DNA of 64,000 nucleotides, taken from positions 3,348,001-3,412,000 of the forward strand of contig NZ_AP018164.1 in the NCBI RefSeq assembly GCF_002356315.1, read 5' to 3'. The position numbers and the translations under genes were made by a program. This document shows positions 11,578 through 20,231 of the stretch, piece by piece; positions within the stretch are counted from its first letter, which is position 1; each line of letters begins with the position of its first letter. The notes below the pieces were generated by a model. That model was not told the origin of the DNA. It saw only the letters and a list, made by a program, of their open reading frames with translations, and did not search any database. The stretch is from Mycobacterium shigaense. GTDB lineage: Bacteria; Actinomycetota; Actinomycetes; Mycobacteriales; Mycobacteriaceae.

Positions 11578-13011
11578 ATGACACTCATGGCCCCCGAGGC
11601 AGTCGGCGAGTCGGTCGACCCCCGCGATCCGCTGTTGCGTCTGAGCAACTTCTTCGACGAGGGCACGGTCGAGTTGCTGCACGAGCGTGACCGCTCCGGT
11701 GTCCTGGCGGCCGCCGGCACCGTCAACGGGGTGCGCACCATCGCCTTCTGCACGGACGGGACCGTGATGGGCGGCGCCATGGGCATCGAGGGGTGCCGCC
11801 ACATCGTCAACGCATACGACACCGCCATCGAGGAGCAGAGCCCGATCGTGGGCATCTGGCACTCGGGTGGCGCCCGGCTGGCCGAGGGCGTCAAGGCGCT
11901 GCACGCGGTCGGGACGGTCTTCGAGGCCATGATTCGCGCGTCGGGCTACATTCCGCAGATCTCGGTGGTCGTCGGCTTCGCCGCCGGCGGCGCCGCCTAC
12001 GGCCCCGCGTTGACCGACGTGGTCATCATGGCGCCCGAGGGCCGGGTGTTCGTCACCGGGCCCGACGTGGTCCGCAGCGTCACCGGCGAGGACGTCGACA
12101 TGGCCTCGCTCGGTGGGCCGGAAACCCACCACAAGAAGTCCGGCGTGTGCCACATCGTTGCCGACGACGAGCTGGACGCCTACGCGCGCGGCCGCAGGTT
12201 GATCGGCTTGTTCTGCCAGCAGGGGCATTTCGACCGCAGCAAGGCCGAGGCCGGCGACACCGACATTCACGCGCTGCTGCCCGAATCGTCCCGGCGTGCC
12301 TACGACGTCCACCCGATCGTCACCGCGATCCTGGACTCCGACGGCGACGAGGCCGCTTCTTTCGACGAGTTCCAGGCCAACTGGGCGCCGTCGATGGTGG
12401 TCGGGCTGGGCCGGTTGTCCGGCCGCACGGTCGGCGTGCTGGCCAACAACCCGCTGCGCCTGGGCGGCTGCCTGAACTCCGAAAGCGCCGAGAAGGCAGC
12501 GCGTTTCGTGCGCCTGTGCGACGCCTTCGGCATTCCGCTGATCGTCGTCGTCGACGTGCCGGGCTACCTGCCGGGTGTCGACCAGGAATGGGGCGGCGTC
12601 GTGCGCCGCGGTGCAAAGCTGCTGCACGCCTTCGGTGAGGCCACCGTGCCGCGAGTCACGCTGGTGACCCGAAAGACGTACGGCGGGGCCTACATTGCGA
12701 TGAACTCCCGCTCGCTGAACGCCACCAAGGTTTTCGCGTGGCCGGACGCCGAGGTCGCGGTGATGGGCGCCAAGGCCGCCGTCGGCATCCTGCACAAGAA
12801 GAAGCTGGCCGCCGCGTCCGACGAGGAGCGCGAGGCGCTGCACGAGCAGTTAGCCGCCGAGCACGAGAAGATCGCCGGTGGGGTGGACAGCGCCATCGAG
12901 ATCGGCGTGGTGGACGAGAAGATCGACCCTTCGCATACCCGCAGCCGGATCACCGAGGCGCTGGCTCAGGCACCGGCTCGCCGCGGCCGCCACAAGAACA
13001 TCCCGCTGTAG
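11578..13011 (+). CDS. accD6: Acyl-CoA carboxylase carboxyltransferase subunit AccD6
   Basis: AccD6 is the beta (carboxyltransferase) subunit of the mycobacterial acetyl/propionyl-CoA carboxylase; with a biotinylated AccA subunit it makes malonyl-CoA, the substrate of FabD. The protein has 477 residues with the N and C crotonase-like lobes, the GWIHSGGARL-like acyl-CoA loop (IWHSGGARLAEGVKA) and FAAGGAAYGPALTD; the second lobe has DVPGYLPGVDQEWGGVVRRG. I chose ATG 11578, seven bases after ACAGGAG; a TTG two codons earlier is possible. Last gene of the FAS-II operon, 48 bases after kasB. Confidence 0.97.
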   Translation: MTLMAPEAVGESVDPRDPLLRLSNFFDEGTVELLHERDRSGVLAAAGTVNGVRTIAFCTDGTVMGGAMGIEGCRHIVNAYDTAIEEQSPIVGIWHSGGARLAEGVKALHAVGTVFEAMIRASGYIPQISVVVGFAAGGAAYGPALTDVVIMAPEGRVFVTGPDVVRSVTGEDVDMASLGGPETHHKKSGVCHIVADDELDAYARGRRLIGLFCQQGHFDRSKAEAGDTDIHALLPESSRRAYDVHPIVTAILDSDGDEAASFDEFQANWAPSMVVGLGRLSGRTVGVLANNPLRLGGCLNSESAEKAARFVRLCDAFGIPLIVVVDVPGYLPGVDQEWGGVVRRGAKLLHAFGEATVPRVTLVTRKTYGGAYIAMNSRSLNATKVFAWPDAEVAVMGAKAAVGILHKKKLAAASDEEREALHEQLAAEHEKIAGGVDSAIEIGVVDEKIDPSHTRSRITEALAQAPARRGRHKNIPL

Positions 13012-13020
13012 GCCGCACGG

Positions 13021-13047
13021 CCTCGCGCTCGTAACGCCAGAGCGAGG
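13021..13047. terminator. Candidate hairpin between convergent accD6 and FAD monooxygenase
   Basis: CCTCGCGCTC and GAGCGAGG can pair (one bulged base) around a short loop. It lies in the 61-base gap between two converging genes, where a bidirectional terminator is expected. There is no T-run, which is common in mycobacteria. Confidence 0.4.
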
Positions 13048-13072
13048 ATCAGCACGAAAAGCCGCCACCGCG

Positions 13073-14641
13073 TTAGGCGCGGCCGCACCGGCCCAGGATC
13101 GTCGAAATCGCCTCGCATAGTGCGCCTTCCGGGTCGTCGGGCAACTCCTGGGCGCGCCAGCCGACGAAATCGTCCGGACGCACGAGCAGCGCGCCGCCCG
13201 GCCCGAGCCGGGTGATCTCCGCCCATTGCGGACTGTCGATGCGATGCGCCGGTAGCGACGCCGAAGCCGCGGCGGCACACCATCGCTCAGCGCGGGTGAG
13301 CACGGTGAACTCGGAGTCGATCAGGTCCAGCGCCGAAACACCGCCGCGCACCCACACATGCGGGACGCGGGTACCCGGCTGCCCGCGCAACTCCTCCACC
13401 AGCGACACGGCATCCGGATCCGCGGGCTGGGGCGCACCGGAAACGACTGCCGCCGAATGGTATTGATACCCGATGAGCAATGCGAACATCGGCGCCTCGT
13501 CCTCGGGCGGCAGCAGCGGCCGGTCGTCATTGGACCTCAGCATGGCGAGCGAGGGCCCGGTCAGCGACTGGCGCGCGTTGAACCGCCCGATGGGATGCCG
13601 CTCGGCGTGGTAGGTGCGCAGCAGCGCGGGTTCGGCCGGGCCGTTCAACACGGCTGCCAGTTTCCAGGCCAGGTTCTGCGCGCTTTGGATCGCGGTGTTG
13701 GCGCCCCCGGCCTTGAACGGCGGCATGGTGTGGGCGGCATCGCCGACGAGAAACACTCGGCCGCAATGGAATTGATCGGCGACCCGCTCGTATGGTTGCC
13801 ACGGGGCCACCTCGATGATCTCGATGTCGATCGGCTCACCGACGGCGTGGAGCAGCAGCTCGGCGCAACGCTGGGACGTGAATTGTTCCGCCGTTTCGCC
13901 TTGGCCCGGCAGATAGGTAGTGATGAACATGCCGAGATCGCCCTCGACCACCAGGAATATCCCATCCACGTCAGCGTTTTTGACCTGCACGGCGTCCCCG
14001 TCGCTCAGGTGCGGAACGAACTTGCGCCACGGTGCCTTGAAGTAGACGAAGACGACGTAGATCGGCAGTGCGCCATACCCGGCGGTGGTCACGCCGAGCA
14101 GGTCTCGCACGGGGCTGTGCACACCGTCGGCGGCGACGAGATAGTCGGCGCGCAACGTCTCCGTCCGGCCCGAATCACTCTCGCGGACAACCACTGTCAC
14201 GCCGTCATCGTCTTGCTCGAACGACACCAGCTCCGTTCCATAGCGGACCTCGCCGCCGCGCCGGCGCGTTTCAGTCAGCAGCATGGGCTCGAGCTTGCTT
14301 TGCGGGCAGTATTGGGCGGCCGGCTCGGGAGTCAGGCCGGCGAACGGCACGAACAACGCGTCGATGTCCATGGCCTGCGCCTCCTCGACACTGTTCAGCG
14401 TTGGCTTGACGACCATCTCGGAAACCCCGTCGGCCACCGCATGCACCTGGTCGCTCAGGCCCAGGCCGCGCAGGATCTCCAGGGTGCGAAAGCTCAGGTT
14501 CCGAGCCTTGGGGTAGACGAAGATCTCCTGCCTCTTCTCCACCAGCAGGGAGCGAACCCCGTGCTTGGCCAGCAGGGCGGACGTGGCCAGGCCGGCTGCG
14601 CCGGCGCCGACGATGAGCACGGGGGTATGCGCAGTCTTCAT
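13073..14641 (-). CDS. FAD-dependent aromatic monooxygenase (PheA/TfdB type)
   Basis: A 522-residue class A flavoprotein monooxygenase that hydroxylates an aromatic or polycyclic substrate with NAD(P)H and O2. It shows the N-terminal Rossmann motif VGAGAAGLATSALLAKHG (about 10-27), the DG motif in YLVAADGVHSPVRD (about 170) and the GD motif in VFLVGDAAHTMPPFKAGG (about 297), then a C-terminal thioredoxin-like domain. A perfect palindrome lies 21 bases upstream of the ATG, and the TetR gene precedes it on the same strand by 79 bases. The substrate is unknown; polyketide or antibiotic hydroxylases such as the rifampicin monooxygenases belong to the same superfamily. Confidence 0.88.
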   Translation of the reverse strand: MKTAHTPVLIVGAGAAGLATSALLAKHGVRSLLVEKRQEIFVYPKARNLSFRTLEILRGLGLSDQVHAVADGVSEMVVKPTLNSVEEAQAMDIDALFVPFAGLTPEPAAQYCPQSKLEPMLLTETRRRGGEVRYGTELVSFEQDDDGVTVVVRESDSGRTETLRADYLVAADGVHSPVRDLLGVTTAGYGALPIYVVFVYFKAPWRKFVPHLSDGDAVQVKNADVDGIFLVVEGDLGMFITTYLPGQGETAEQFTSQRCAELLLHAVGEPIDIEIIEVAPWQPYERVADQFHCGRVFLVGDAAHTMPPFKAGGANTAIQSAQNLAWKLAAVLNGPAEPALLRTYHAERHPIGRFNARQSLTGPSLAMLRSNDDRPLLPPEDEAPMFALLIGYQYHSAAVVSGAPQPADPDAVSLVEELRGQPGTRVPHVWVRGGVSALDLIDSEFTVLTRAERWCAAAASASLPAHRIDSPQWAEITRLGPGGALLVRPDDFVGWRAQELPDDPEGALCEAISTILGRCGRA

Positions 14642-14661
14642 CCCCGGGTCCTCTCTAGGCG

Positions 14662-14680
14662 GAACGAAATAGTTTCGTTC
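14662..14680. promoter_or_regulatory. Palindromic operator upstream of the FAD monooxygenase
   Basis: GAACGAAA (14662-14669) and TTTCGTTC (14673-14680) are perfect 8-base inverted arms separated by TAG. It sits between the TetR gene and the start of the monooxygenase (14641), where a TetR dimer would block transcription of the monooxygenase. Size and symmetry are typical of TetR operators. Confidence 0.75.
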
Positions 14681-14720
14681 GATGTCCTAGCCTGGCACCG
14701 TCCGCAGCCGTGCGCAAGCT

Positions 14721-15347
14721 CTAGCCGGCGATGAGCGGTAGCAAGATCTGGTCGAGCATGCGTCGTACGTAGACGCGATCGACCGGCCGTCCCGTCATCA
14801 GGCGCAGGACGTTGAGCCCCAGGAGGGCGTCGGGTATCAGGGTCGTGTCGCGGTCGGCCGGGATCTCGCCGCGGGCCACGGCCTGGTCGAGCACCGCCCG
14901 GATGATCTGACGGGGAATCGACAGCACCAGATCATCCAGCGCCGCGGCGAGCACCGGATCGTGCACCGCCGCCGTCGCCACGCCGAGGATCACCTTGATC
15001 ACGCTCGATGCCGCTTCATCGGCCTCCGGAACCGCCGCTACCAGGGCATTGATGTCGCCGCGGAGGGTTCCGGTGTTCGGTGGCGCCACGGGCGCACGCC
15101 CTCGTCGCCAGTGAGCGATCGCCTCGGCCACCACGGTGGCCTTCGACGACCAGCGTCGATAGATCGCCGCCTTTCCGACCCTCGCGCGGGCCGCGACGTC
15201 GTCCATCGTCATCCGGTCGTAGCCGCGTTGCGCCAGGGCTTGCAGCGCGGCCTCCAGGATGACGGCGTCGAGCGACGGGTCGAAGCGTCCCGGATTTTTG
15301 CCCGCGGAACGACGCGCCGGGCGCCCCGCTCGCTCATCGGCGGTCAT
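14721..15347 (-). CDS. TetR-family regulator of the adjacent FAD monooxygenase
   Basis: A 208-residue TetR regulator. The N-terminal helix-turn-helix is clear (about residues 27-73: ILEAALQALAQRGYDRMTMD, VAARARVGKAAIYRRWSSKA); the C-terminal ligand domain belongs to the TetR_C_11-like type. I chose ATG 15347 (MTADERAG); the frame extends 21 codons upstream without good coding character. It lies just upstream of a monooxygenase with an operator in between, so it probably represses that gene until an aromatic ligand binds. It may also act at its own promoter, but I saw no second copy of the palindrome there. Confidence 0.88.
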   Translation of the reverse strand: MTADERAGRPARRSAGKNPGRFDPSLDAVILEAALQALAQRGYDRMTMDDVAARARVGKAAIYRRWSSKATVVAEAIAHWRRGRAPVAPPNTGTLRGDINALVAAVPEADEAASSVIKVILGVATAAVHDPVLAAALDDLVLSIPRQIIRAVLDQAVARGEIPADRDTTLIPDALLGLNVLRLMTGRPVDRVYVRRMLDQILLPLIAG

Positions 15348-15480
15348 CGTGAATCCCTTCGCAAAGACGATACAGATCAGTTCCACTAAGTCTACTAGCC
15401 GACAAGGCACCCGACCTCGCTAGTCGGACGTGGCCGCGAAATTGCCCGACGAAATTCGCGGTGTGGTTCGGGTCGCGCTC

Positions 15481-17013
15481 TTAAGCCAGGAATTCGGCGG
15501 CCGCGGCTGCGACGCGCTCGCGATCGCGCGGCACCAGACCGATCCGGGTACGCCGGTCCAGGATGTCGTCGACGGTCAGGGCGCACTCGTGCGTCACGGC
15601 GTGTTCGAACTCCGCCCGGATCACGTCGATGCCCTCGGCGACGGGGTCGGCCGGCCGCGCGCAGGTGGCGGCGGCAACGACGTGGGCCGCCTCGGCCCCG
15701 TACCGCAGGACCAGCGACTCGGGCAGGCCCGCCATCGGCGCCACCGTCGAACCGGGGTTGGCCGGCGCGCCGATCAGCGGCAGGTTGCGGGTCCGGCAGC
15801 GCGCGGCGGGCAACGGGCGCAGCCCAATGGCGCGGTCCAGCACGTCTTCTGCCATGTAGCGGTACTCGGTCAGCTTGCCCCCGATGACGCTGATGACCCC
15901 CGACGGCGACTCGACGACGGCATGCTCGCGTGAGACGTCGGCGGTCCGGCCCTCCCCGGTATCCACGAGCGGCCGCAGGCCGGCGTAGGCGCCGATGACC
16001 TCGGCCGCCGTCAGCGACGTCTGCAACGCGGTGTTCACCGTGTCCAGCAGGAACGAAATCTCGTCGGCGGACGGCTCGGGGACATCGGGTATCGGGCCGG
16101 GGGCGGCCTCGTCGGTGAGGCCGAGGTAGACGCGGCCCAACTGCTCGGGCATCGCGAACACGAAGCGGTTGAGCTCACCGGGAATCGGAATCGTCAGCGC
16201 CGCAGTCGGATTGCCGAACGCGGCGGCGTCGAAAACCAGGTGGGTGCCGCGGCTGGGCCGCAGCCGCAGCGACTCGTCGATCTCGCCTGCCCACACTCCC
16301 GCCGCGTTGATCACCGCGCCGGCCGTCACGTCGAACGACTGACCCGTGCGCTGATCGGTCAGCCGCACGGACGTTCCGGTTGCCCGCGTCGCCGCGACAT
16401 AGGTGAGGATCCGGGCGCCGTGCTGGGCGGCGGTGCGTGCGACCGCGACCACCAGCCGCGCGTCGTCGATCAACTGGCCGTCGTAGGCCAGCAGCCCCCC
16501 GTCGAGGCCGTCGCGCCGAACCGTCGGCGCCAGCTCAATCGCGCGCCCGGCGCTCACCCGGCGCGATCGCGGCAGCACCGACGATGGTGTGCCGGCGAGG
16601 GCCCGCAACGCATCACCGGCCAGGAATCCGGCACGCACCAACGCTCGCTTGGCGTGGTTCGTCGACGGCAGCAACGGGACCAGCTGCGGCATCGCGCGCA
16701 CGAGATGAGGGGCGTTGCGCGACATCAGGATTCCGCGTTCGACGGCGCTGCGCCGGGCGATGCCCACGTTGCCGGTGGCCAGGTAGCGCAGACCGCCGTG
16801 GACGAGCTTCGAGCTCCAGCGGCTGGTGCCGAACGCCAGATCTTGTTTCTCCACCAGCGCCACACGCAAGCCGCGCGATGCGGCGTCGAGGGCAATTCCC
16901 GCGCCGGTGATCCCGCCGCCGATCACGATCACGTCCAGTGGTTCGCCGTCGGCCAGTGCGGTCAGGTCGGCTTCGCGGCGGCCGGCATTGAGGGTGGTCA
17001 GCGCGGCGGCCAT
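15481..17013 (-). CDS. glpD: Glycerol-3-phosphate dehydrogenase (FAD)
   Basis: Oxidises glycerol-3-phosphate to dihydroxyacetone phosphate at the membrane and passes electrons to the quinone pool. 510 residues with the FAD-binding motif DVIVIGGGITGAGIALDAAS near residue 30, the SSKLVHGGLRYL motif of GlpD proteins, and the C-terminal domain (LPLIGAP... AAHVVAAATCARP). It corresponds to GlpD1 (Rv2249c) of M. tuberculosis. The start overlaps the stop of the upstream TetR gene (ATGA), so the regulator and enzyme form one operon. Confidence 0.95.
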   Translation of the reverse strand: MAAALTTLNAGRREADLTALADGEPLDVIVIGGGITGAGIALDAASRGLRVALVEKQDLAFGTSRWSSKLVHGGLRYLATGNVGIARRSAVERGILMSRNAPHLVRAMPQLVPLLPSTNHAKRALVRAGFLAGDALRALAGTPSSVLPRSRRVSAGRAIELAPTVRRDGLDGGLLAYDGQLIDDARLVVAVARTAAQHGARILTYVAATRATGTSVRLTDQRTGQSFDVTAGAVINAAGVWAGEIDESLRLRPSRGTHLVFDAAAFGNPTAALTIPIPGELNRFVFAMPEQLGRVYLGLTDEAAPGPIPDVPEPSADEISFLLDTVNTALQTSLTAAEVIGAYAGLRPLVDTGEGRTADVSREHAVVESPSGVISVIGGKLTEYRYMAEDVLDRAIGLRPLPAARCRTRNLPLIGAPANPGSTVAPMAGLPESLVLRYGAEAAHVVAAATCARPADPVAEGIDVIRAEFEHAVTHECALTVDDILDRRTRIGLVPRDRERVAAAAAEFLA

Positions 17014-17582
17014 CAGGACAGGTATCCGTTGAGCGAGTAGGCGAGTTCGGCGGTCAGCGCGTCGGCGTCGAGGATCGGCCGGACGATCTGTTCGGACTGG
17101 ATGGTCGACTGGGTGATCAGCAGCACCATGGTGGCCAGCTGCAGCGGGTCGCCGGCGCGGACGCTGCCGTGCCGCTGGGCGGCCCGCAACCGTTCGGCCA
17201 GGGCGTCGATCAACATCTGCTGGCTGGCCCCCAGGCGCTCGGTGATGTAGATCGGCGCCAGCTGCGAGTGCAGCACCGACATCACCAGCCGGTCGCGGCG
17301 CAGCAGGTCGGCGACCGCGACAACCTGCTGCACCAGGGACTCCCGGTCGTCGCCGCGCAACGGCGCCTCCTGCATCACGGCCGTGATGTGCCGGGTCAGC
17401 AGCGCCGCCACGATCGAGGGCGTGTCCGGCCAGCGCCGGTAGACGGTCGGCCGGCTGACCCCCGCGCGCCGCGCGATCTCCGCGAGCGTCACCCGGTCCA
17501 CCCCGAAGTCGACGACGCAGCTGGCCGCGGCCGCCAGGATCCGCTCACCGTTGTCCGTGGGTGCGTTACTGATTGACAGCAT
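17013..17582 (-). CDS. TetR-family regulator upstream of glpD
   Basis: A 189-residue TetR protein (Rv2250c-like) with helix-turn-helix at about residues 12-58 (ILAAAASCVVDFGVDRVTLA, EIARRAGVSRPTVYRRW). ATG 17582 gives MLSISNAPTD; the frame runs 15 codons further upstream but would then cover the start of the divergent gene. The glpD start overlaps its stop. Start codons of this gene and of the divergent flavoprotein are only 17 bases apart and both lie in an inverted repeat, so it likely regulates both directions, and hence glycerolipid metabolism. Confidence 0.9.
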   Translation of the reverse strand: MLSISNAPTDNGERILAAAASCVVDFGVDRVTLAEIARRAGVSRPTVYRRWPDTPSIVAALLTRHITAVMQEAPLRGDDRESLVQQVVAVADLLRRDRLVMSVLHSQLAPIYITERLGASQQMLIDALAERLRAAQRHGSVRAGDPLQLATMVLLITQSTIQSEQIVRPILDADALTAELAYSLNGYLS

Positions 17583-17600
17583 ATGTAATACTGTAACGCA
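17562..17600. promoter_or_regulatory. Inverted repeat spanning divergent start codons
   Basis: TGCGTTAC (17562-17569) and GTAACGCA (17593-17600) are perfect 8-base inverted arms with a 23-base spacer. The left arm is inside the TetR reading frame and the right arm abuts the ATG of the flavoprotein. This is a likely autoregulatory TetR site acting on both genes. Confidence 0.6.
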
Positions 17601-19219
17601 TGACGGATCTCGACGGGCTCCTGCCACCGATGAAATGGAACGCGTGGGGAGATCCCGCGGCGGCCAAACCGCTGTCCGACGGTATCCGGTCCCTGTTGAA
17701 ACAGGCTGTGGGACTGCATGATTCGGGCTCAGCTGAACTGTCTGTCGACGACGTGGTGCTGCGCCCGTCGGCGCTGCCAGAAGCCGACCGAGACGCGCTG
17801 GCCGCGATCGTCGGAGCGGAATTCTGCCGCACCGGTGACCGCGATCGGCTCCTGCACGCCGGCGGCAAGTCCACCATCGACCTGCTGCGTCGCAAGGACA
17901 CCGGCGAGCAGGACGCGCCCGACGCGATTCTGCTGCCCGGCGGCCCCGACGGTGAAGACGCCGTCCTGGAAGTTCTTCGCTACTGCTCCGAGCACTCGAT
18001 CGCCGTCATCCCGTTCGGCGGCGGCACCAACGTGGTCGGCGGCCTCAACCCCACGCGCGCCGACTTCCATGCCGTCGTCTCCCTCGACCTGCGGCGCTTC
18101 GACCAGCTCGTGTCGCTCGACGAGGTGTCCGGACAGGCCGTCTTCGGGGCGGGCGTCACCGGGCCCGACGCCGAACGCCTGCTCGGCGAACACGGCTTCT
18201 CGCTGGGCCACTTTCCGCAGAGCTTCGAATACGCCACCCTCGGCGGCTTCGCGGCGACCCGGTCGTCCGGTCAGGACTCGGCGGGCTACGGCCGCTTCAA
18301 CGACATGGTGCGCGGGCTGCGAGTGATCACGCCGGTGGGCGCCTGGGAGCTGGGCCGCGGGCCGGAATCGGCCGCTGGGCCCGACCTGCGCCAGTTGCTG
18401 ATCGGCTCGGAGGGCACGCTGGGCGTCATCACGCAGGTGCGGCTGCGCGTGCACCGCGCGCCGGAAGCCATCGGCTACCAAGCATGGTCGTTTCCCGACT
18501 TCGCGACCGGCGCGGCCGCGCTGCGCGCCGTCACGCAGAATGCCAGCGGCCCCACCGTCATTCGCCTCTCCGACGAAGTCGAGACCGGCATCAACCTCGC
18601 GACCACCGAGTCCATCGGCGAAAGCCAGATCACCGGCGGCTGCCTGGCCATCACGGTGTTCGAGGGAACCGAGGAACACGTCGAGAGCCGACAGGCCGAA
18701 ACCAGCGCGCTGCTGGCCGCTCACGGCGGCACGTCGCTGGGTGAGGAACCTGCGCGGGCGTGGGAACGCGGCAGGTTTGCCGCGCCCTATCTGCGCGACT
18801 CACTGCTGTCGGCGGGCGCACTGTGCGAGACCCTCGAAACCGCCGCCGACTGGTCGAATGTTCCGGCGCTCAAGGCCGCCGTCACCGACGCGCTCACCGC
18901 CGCGTTGGCTGAATCCGGGACACCGGCACTGGTGATGTGTCACATTTCGCACGTGTACCCCACCGGCGCCTCGTTGTACTTCACCGTCGTCGCGGGCCAG
19001 CGCGGCAACCCGATAGAGCAGTGGCAGGCCGCCAAAAGGGCTGCGTCGGACGCGATCATGGCCACCGGCGGCACGATCACCCATCACCACGCGGTCGGCG
19101 CCGACCATCGGCCGTGGATGGGTGCCGAAGTCGGCGACCTGGGGGTGCAGGTGTTGCGCGCGGTCAAGACGACGCTCGACCCGGCCGGAATTCTCAACCC
19201 GGGCAAGCTGATTCCGTGA
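17600..19219 (+). CDS. FAD-linked oxidase, alkyl-DHAP synthase-like
   Basis: A 539-residue flavoprotein of the vanillyl-alcohol oxidase/GlcD superfamily, similar to alkyldihydroxyacetonephosphate synthases and to Rv2251. The FAD-binding PCMH domain shows VIPFGGGTNVVGGLNP (about 135-150), the GFSLGHFPQSFEYATLGGF segment and SSGQDSAGYGRFNDM; the C-terminal domain ends DPAGILNPGKLIP. ATG 17600 is used; ATG 17630 (MKWNAWGDP) is a plausible alternative matching the conserved start and would leave room for a promoter. Its stop overlaps the lipid kinase start (GTGA). Together with GlpD and DagK this suggests ether-lipid or glycerolipid work, but the real reaction is unproven. Confidence 0.88.
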   Translation: MTDLDGLLPPMKWNAWGDPAAAKPLSDGIRSLLKQAVGLHDSGSAELSVDDVVLRPSALPEADRDALAAIVGAEFCRTGDRDRLLHAGGKSTIDLLRRKDTGEQDAPDAILLPGGPDGEDAVLEVLRYCSEHSIAVIPFGGGTNVVGGLNPTRADFHAVVSLDLRRFDQLVSLDEVSGQAVFGAGVTGPDAERLLGEHGFSLGHFPQSFEYATLGGFAATRSSGQDSAGYGRFNDMVRGLRVITPVGAWELGRGPESAAGPDLRQLLIGSEGTLGVITQVRLRVHRAPEAIGYQAWSFPDFATGAAALRAVTQNASGPTVIRLSDEVETGINLATTESIGESQITGGCLAITVFEGTEEHVESRQAETSALLAAHGGTSLGEEPARAWERGRFAAPYLRDSLLSAGALCETLETAADWSNVPALKAAVTDALTAALAESGTPALVMCHISHVYPTGASLYFTVVAGQRGNPIEQWQAAKRAASDAIMATGGTITHHHAVGADHRPWMGAEVGDLGVQVLRAVKTTLDPAGILNPGKLIP

Positions 19220-20163
19220 CCGCGAACCGTCCGGTGGCGGGGCATCGGCAGCGGCGCGAGATCGGCAAGGTCACCGCGCTGACCAACCCCGCCTCCGGAC
19301 ACGGCGCGGCCATTCGCGCCGCGCAGGTCGCCATCGCCCGGCTGCAGCACAAGGGCATCGAGGTCATCGAGATCATCGGCGACGACGCCGAAGACGCCCG
19401 CCATCTCGCCGGGGCGGCGCTCGAAATGGGCACCGACGCCTTGATGGTCACCGGCGGCGACGGCGTCGTGTCCAACGCGCTGCAGGTCCTGGCAGGCACC
19501 GGCATTCCGCTGGGCATCATCCCGGCGGGCACCGGAAACGACCATGCCCGTGAGTTTCGAATTCCGACAAAGGATCCCGAGGCCGCCGCGGATATTGTCG
19601 TCGACGGCTGGACAGAAACGATCGACCTGGCCCGAATCCGCGACGACAAGGGCACCAACAAGTGGTTCGGCACCGTAGCGGCCACCGGCTTCGATTCTCT
19701 GGTGACCGATCGCGCCAACCGGATGCGTTGGCCGCACGGGCGATTGCGCTACTACACCGCGATGGTCGCCGAGCTGTCGCAGCTGCGGCTCCTGCCGTTC
19801 CGGATGGTGATCGACGGCACCGAGGAACTCGACGCCAAACTCACCCTGGCCGCCTTCGGCAACACCCGCAGTTACGGGGGCGGAATGTTGGTCTGCCCCA
19901 ACGCCGATCCCACCGACGGCCTGCTCGACATCACCATGGTGACCGAGGCCGGCCGCACCAGGCTGCTACGCCTGTTTCCGACAGTGTTCAAGGGCACCCA
20001 TGTCCAGCTGGACGAGGTGAAGACGGCGCGGGCGAGGTCGATTCACGTCGACTCCCCCGGCATCAACGTCTACGCCGACGGCGACTTCGCCTGCGCGTTG
20101 CCGGCCGAGATCTACGCGGTGCCGGCCGCGCTGCAGGTGCTGTGCCCGGCGCCGTCGCGCTGA
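19216..20163 (+). CDS. dagK: Diacylglycerol/lipid kinase
   Basis: A 315-residue lipid kinase of the DAGK catalytic family (Rv2252-like); the M. tuberculosis protein phosphorylates diacylglycerol and helps make phosphatidylinositol mannosides. Motifs: TALTNPASGHG near the N-terminus, VTGGDGVVSNALQ (glycine-rich nucleotide loop), IPAGTGNDHAREF and the metal-site segment ADPTDGLLDI near the C-terminal domain. GTG 19216 overlaps the stop of the flavoprotein; the frame remains open upstream but only as an alternate frame of that gene. Peripheral membrane protein by family. Confidence 0.94.
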   Translation: MTANRPVAGHRQRREIGKVTALTNPASGHGAAIRAAQVAIARLQHKGIEVIEIIGDDAEDARHLAGAALEMGTDALMVTGGDGVVSNALQVLAGTGIPLGIIPAGTGNDHAREFRIPTKDPEAAADIVVDGWTETIDLARIRDDKGTNKWFGTVAATGFDSLVTDRANRMRWPHGRLRYYTAMVAELSQLRLLPFRMVIDGTEELDAKLTLAAFGNTRSYGGGMLVCPNADPTDGLLDITMVTEAGRTRLLRLFPTVFKGTHVQLDEVKTARARSIHVDSPGINVYADGDFACALPAEIYAVPAALQVLCPAPSR

Positions 20164-20231
20164 TGTAACAGCCGATCGGTCGAATTCGACATGTGTGCAG
20201 AAAGCGTTTGCCGCTCCATGGGGAGGAACAC

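Noticed and set aside
13358-14734. 458-codon plus-strand frame over the FAD monooxygenase
   Set aside because: The opposite strand has clear FAD-binding motifs; this frame has none.
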